Shown piece after piece: positions 5,794 to 5,974 of a stretch of 5,974 nt of DNA; position 1 is the stretch's first letter, and each line of letters starts with the position of its first letter. A model generated the notes under the pieces. The model was not told where the DNA came from and searched no databases. It saw only the letters and a list, made by a program, of their open reading frames with translations. Source of the stretch: Desulfobacterales bacterium (GTDB lineage: Bacteria; Desulfobacterota; Desulfobacteria; Desulfobacterales; QNYZ01); assembly GCA_029938515.1 (NCBI GenBank), contig JAOZUU010000184.1, forward strand, positions 1 through 5,974, in the 5' to 3' direction. The translations under genes were made by a program, and so were the position numbers.

Positions 5794-5918
5794 TTACCTG
5801 ATAATCAATTCGACCAGCGCATCTTCCATTTGGGTCGTGTTGATGTATTTAATGCCAGATTAACCCTTTTCTCAACAATCAAGAAAGCGTTTTCGCCTAT
5901 ACCTTTATCAAGAATCGA
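5794..5918 (-). pseudogene. Possible frameshifted 3' end of a decayed gene
   Basis: On the minus strand one frame reads ILDKGIGENAFLIVEKRV up to about 5862. The next frame continues SGIKYINTTQMEDALVELI and ends at TAA 5794-5796. One missing base near 5860 would join them into a sensible protein tail ending 32 bp before the next gene's start. I do not recognise the family. The upstream part runs into the dispersed repeat at 5919-5946 and cannot be followed. Chance open frames of this length are possible, so this is tentative. Confidence 0.3.
5847..5875 (-). promoter_or_regulatory. Candidate sigma-70 promoter for the TIM-barrel/cNMP operon
   Basis: Minus-strand TTGAGA (5875-5870) is five of six to the -35 consensus. 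It is followed after 17 bases by TTAAAT (5852-5847), four of six to the -10 consensus. A start near 5840 would leave a leader of about 80 nt. It overlaps the possible gene remnant, so one of the two readings may be wrong. Confidence 0.35.
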
Positions 5919-5946
5919 ATAAGGGCCGCGGAAAAAATTAAATCCA
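5919..5946. repeat. Dispersed repeat end, second copy
   Basis: ATAAGGGCCGCGG followed by an A run and TTAAATCCA matches 958-985 at 25 of 28 positions in the same orientation. It also resembles the inverted arm at 1103-1127. It could be the left end of another palindromic element continuing beyond the window edge. No matching inverted arm is visible before position 5974. Confidence 0.6.
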
Positions 5947-5974
5947 CCATCTTACTTGTCTTTTTGCCCGTGTT

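Overview
The window reads as an accessory or intergenic-rich stretch of a Gram-negative chromosome, most likely a Desulfobacterota (deltaproteobacterial, Desulfobacterales-like) genome. The case rests on a PEP-CTERM surface protein under a GEMM-I (cyclic di-GMP type) riboswitch, a near-consensus sigma-54 promoter, a PAS-PAS-LuxR regulator with a C-terminal tail common in that group, and several short palindromic dispersed repeats. The host assignment is inference; no rRNA or marker gene is present.

Left part (1-1472, minus strand). A secreted PEP-CTERM protein (215-910) ends at a strong hairpin terminator (104-141). Its leader is long and layered. Reading along the transcript there is a sigma-54 -24/-12 promoter (1457-1472), a 164-bp MITE-like insertion with 15-bp terminal inverted repeats and a TAGATA duplication (1259-1422), and a GEMM-I aptamer (about 1161-1250). 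The aptamer's 3' strand is shared with an intrinsic terminator (1133-1172). Then follow a second palindromic element with 25-bp inverted ends (961-1127), a strong Shine-Dalgarno and the start codon. This predicts a surface protein whose transcription needs a sigma-54 activator and whose read-through depends on a cyclic dinucleotide.

Middle (1598-1889, plus strand). A small ribbon-helix-helix antitoxin of the MazE/CopG kind has its own consensus sigma-70 promoter and a perfect 10-bp inverted-repeat operator around the -10 box. No toxin gene follows; its 3' end overlaps the convergent regulator by 12 bp.

Right part (1878-5761, minus strand). A two-gene unit: an 846-residue protein joining a xylose-isomerase-like TIM barrel with an apparently intact metal site to two cyclic-nucleotide-binding domains (3221-5761), then 14 bp later a cytoplasmic PAS-PAS-LuxR transcription factor (1878-3206). 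The pairing suggests small-molecule sensing feeding a transcriptional response, but the substrate and targets cannot be read from sequence.

The right edge (5762-5974) holds no intact gene. It has a possible sigma-70 promoter, what looks like the frameshifted 3' end of a decayed gene, and another copy of the short dispersed repeat seen in the PEP-CTERM leader. Positions 1-103 and 142-214 show nothing I can name. Positions 1473-1597 are AT-rich and contain only a weak imperfect dyad (about 1479-1514).
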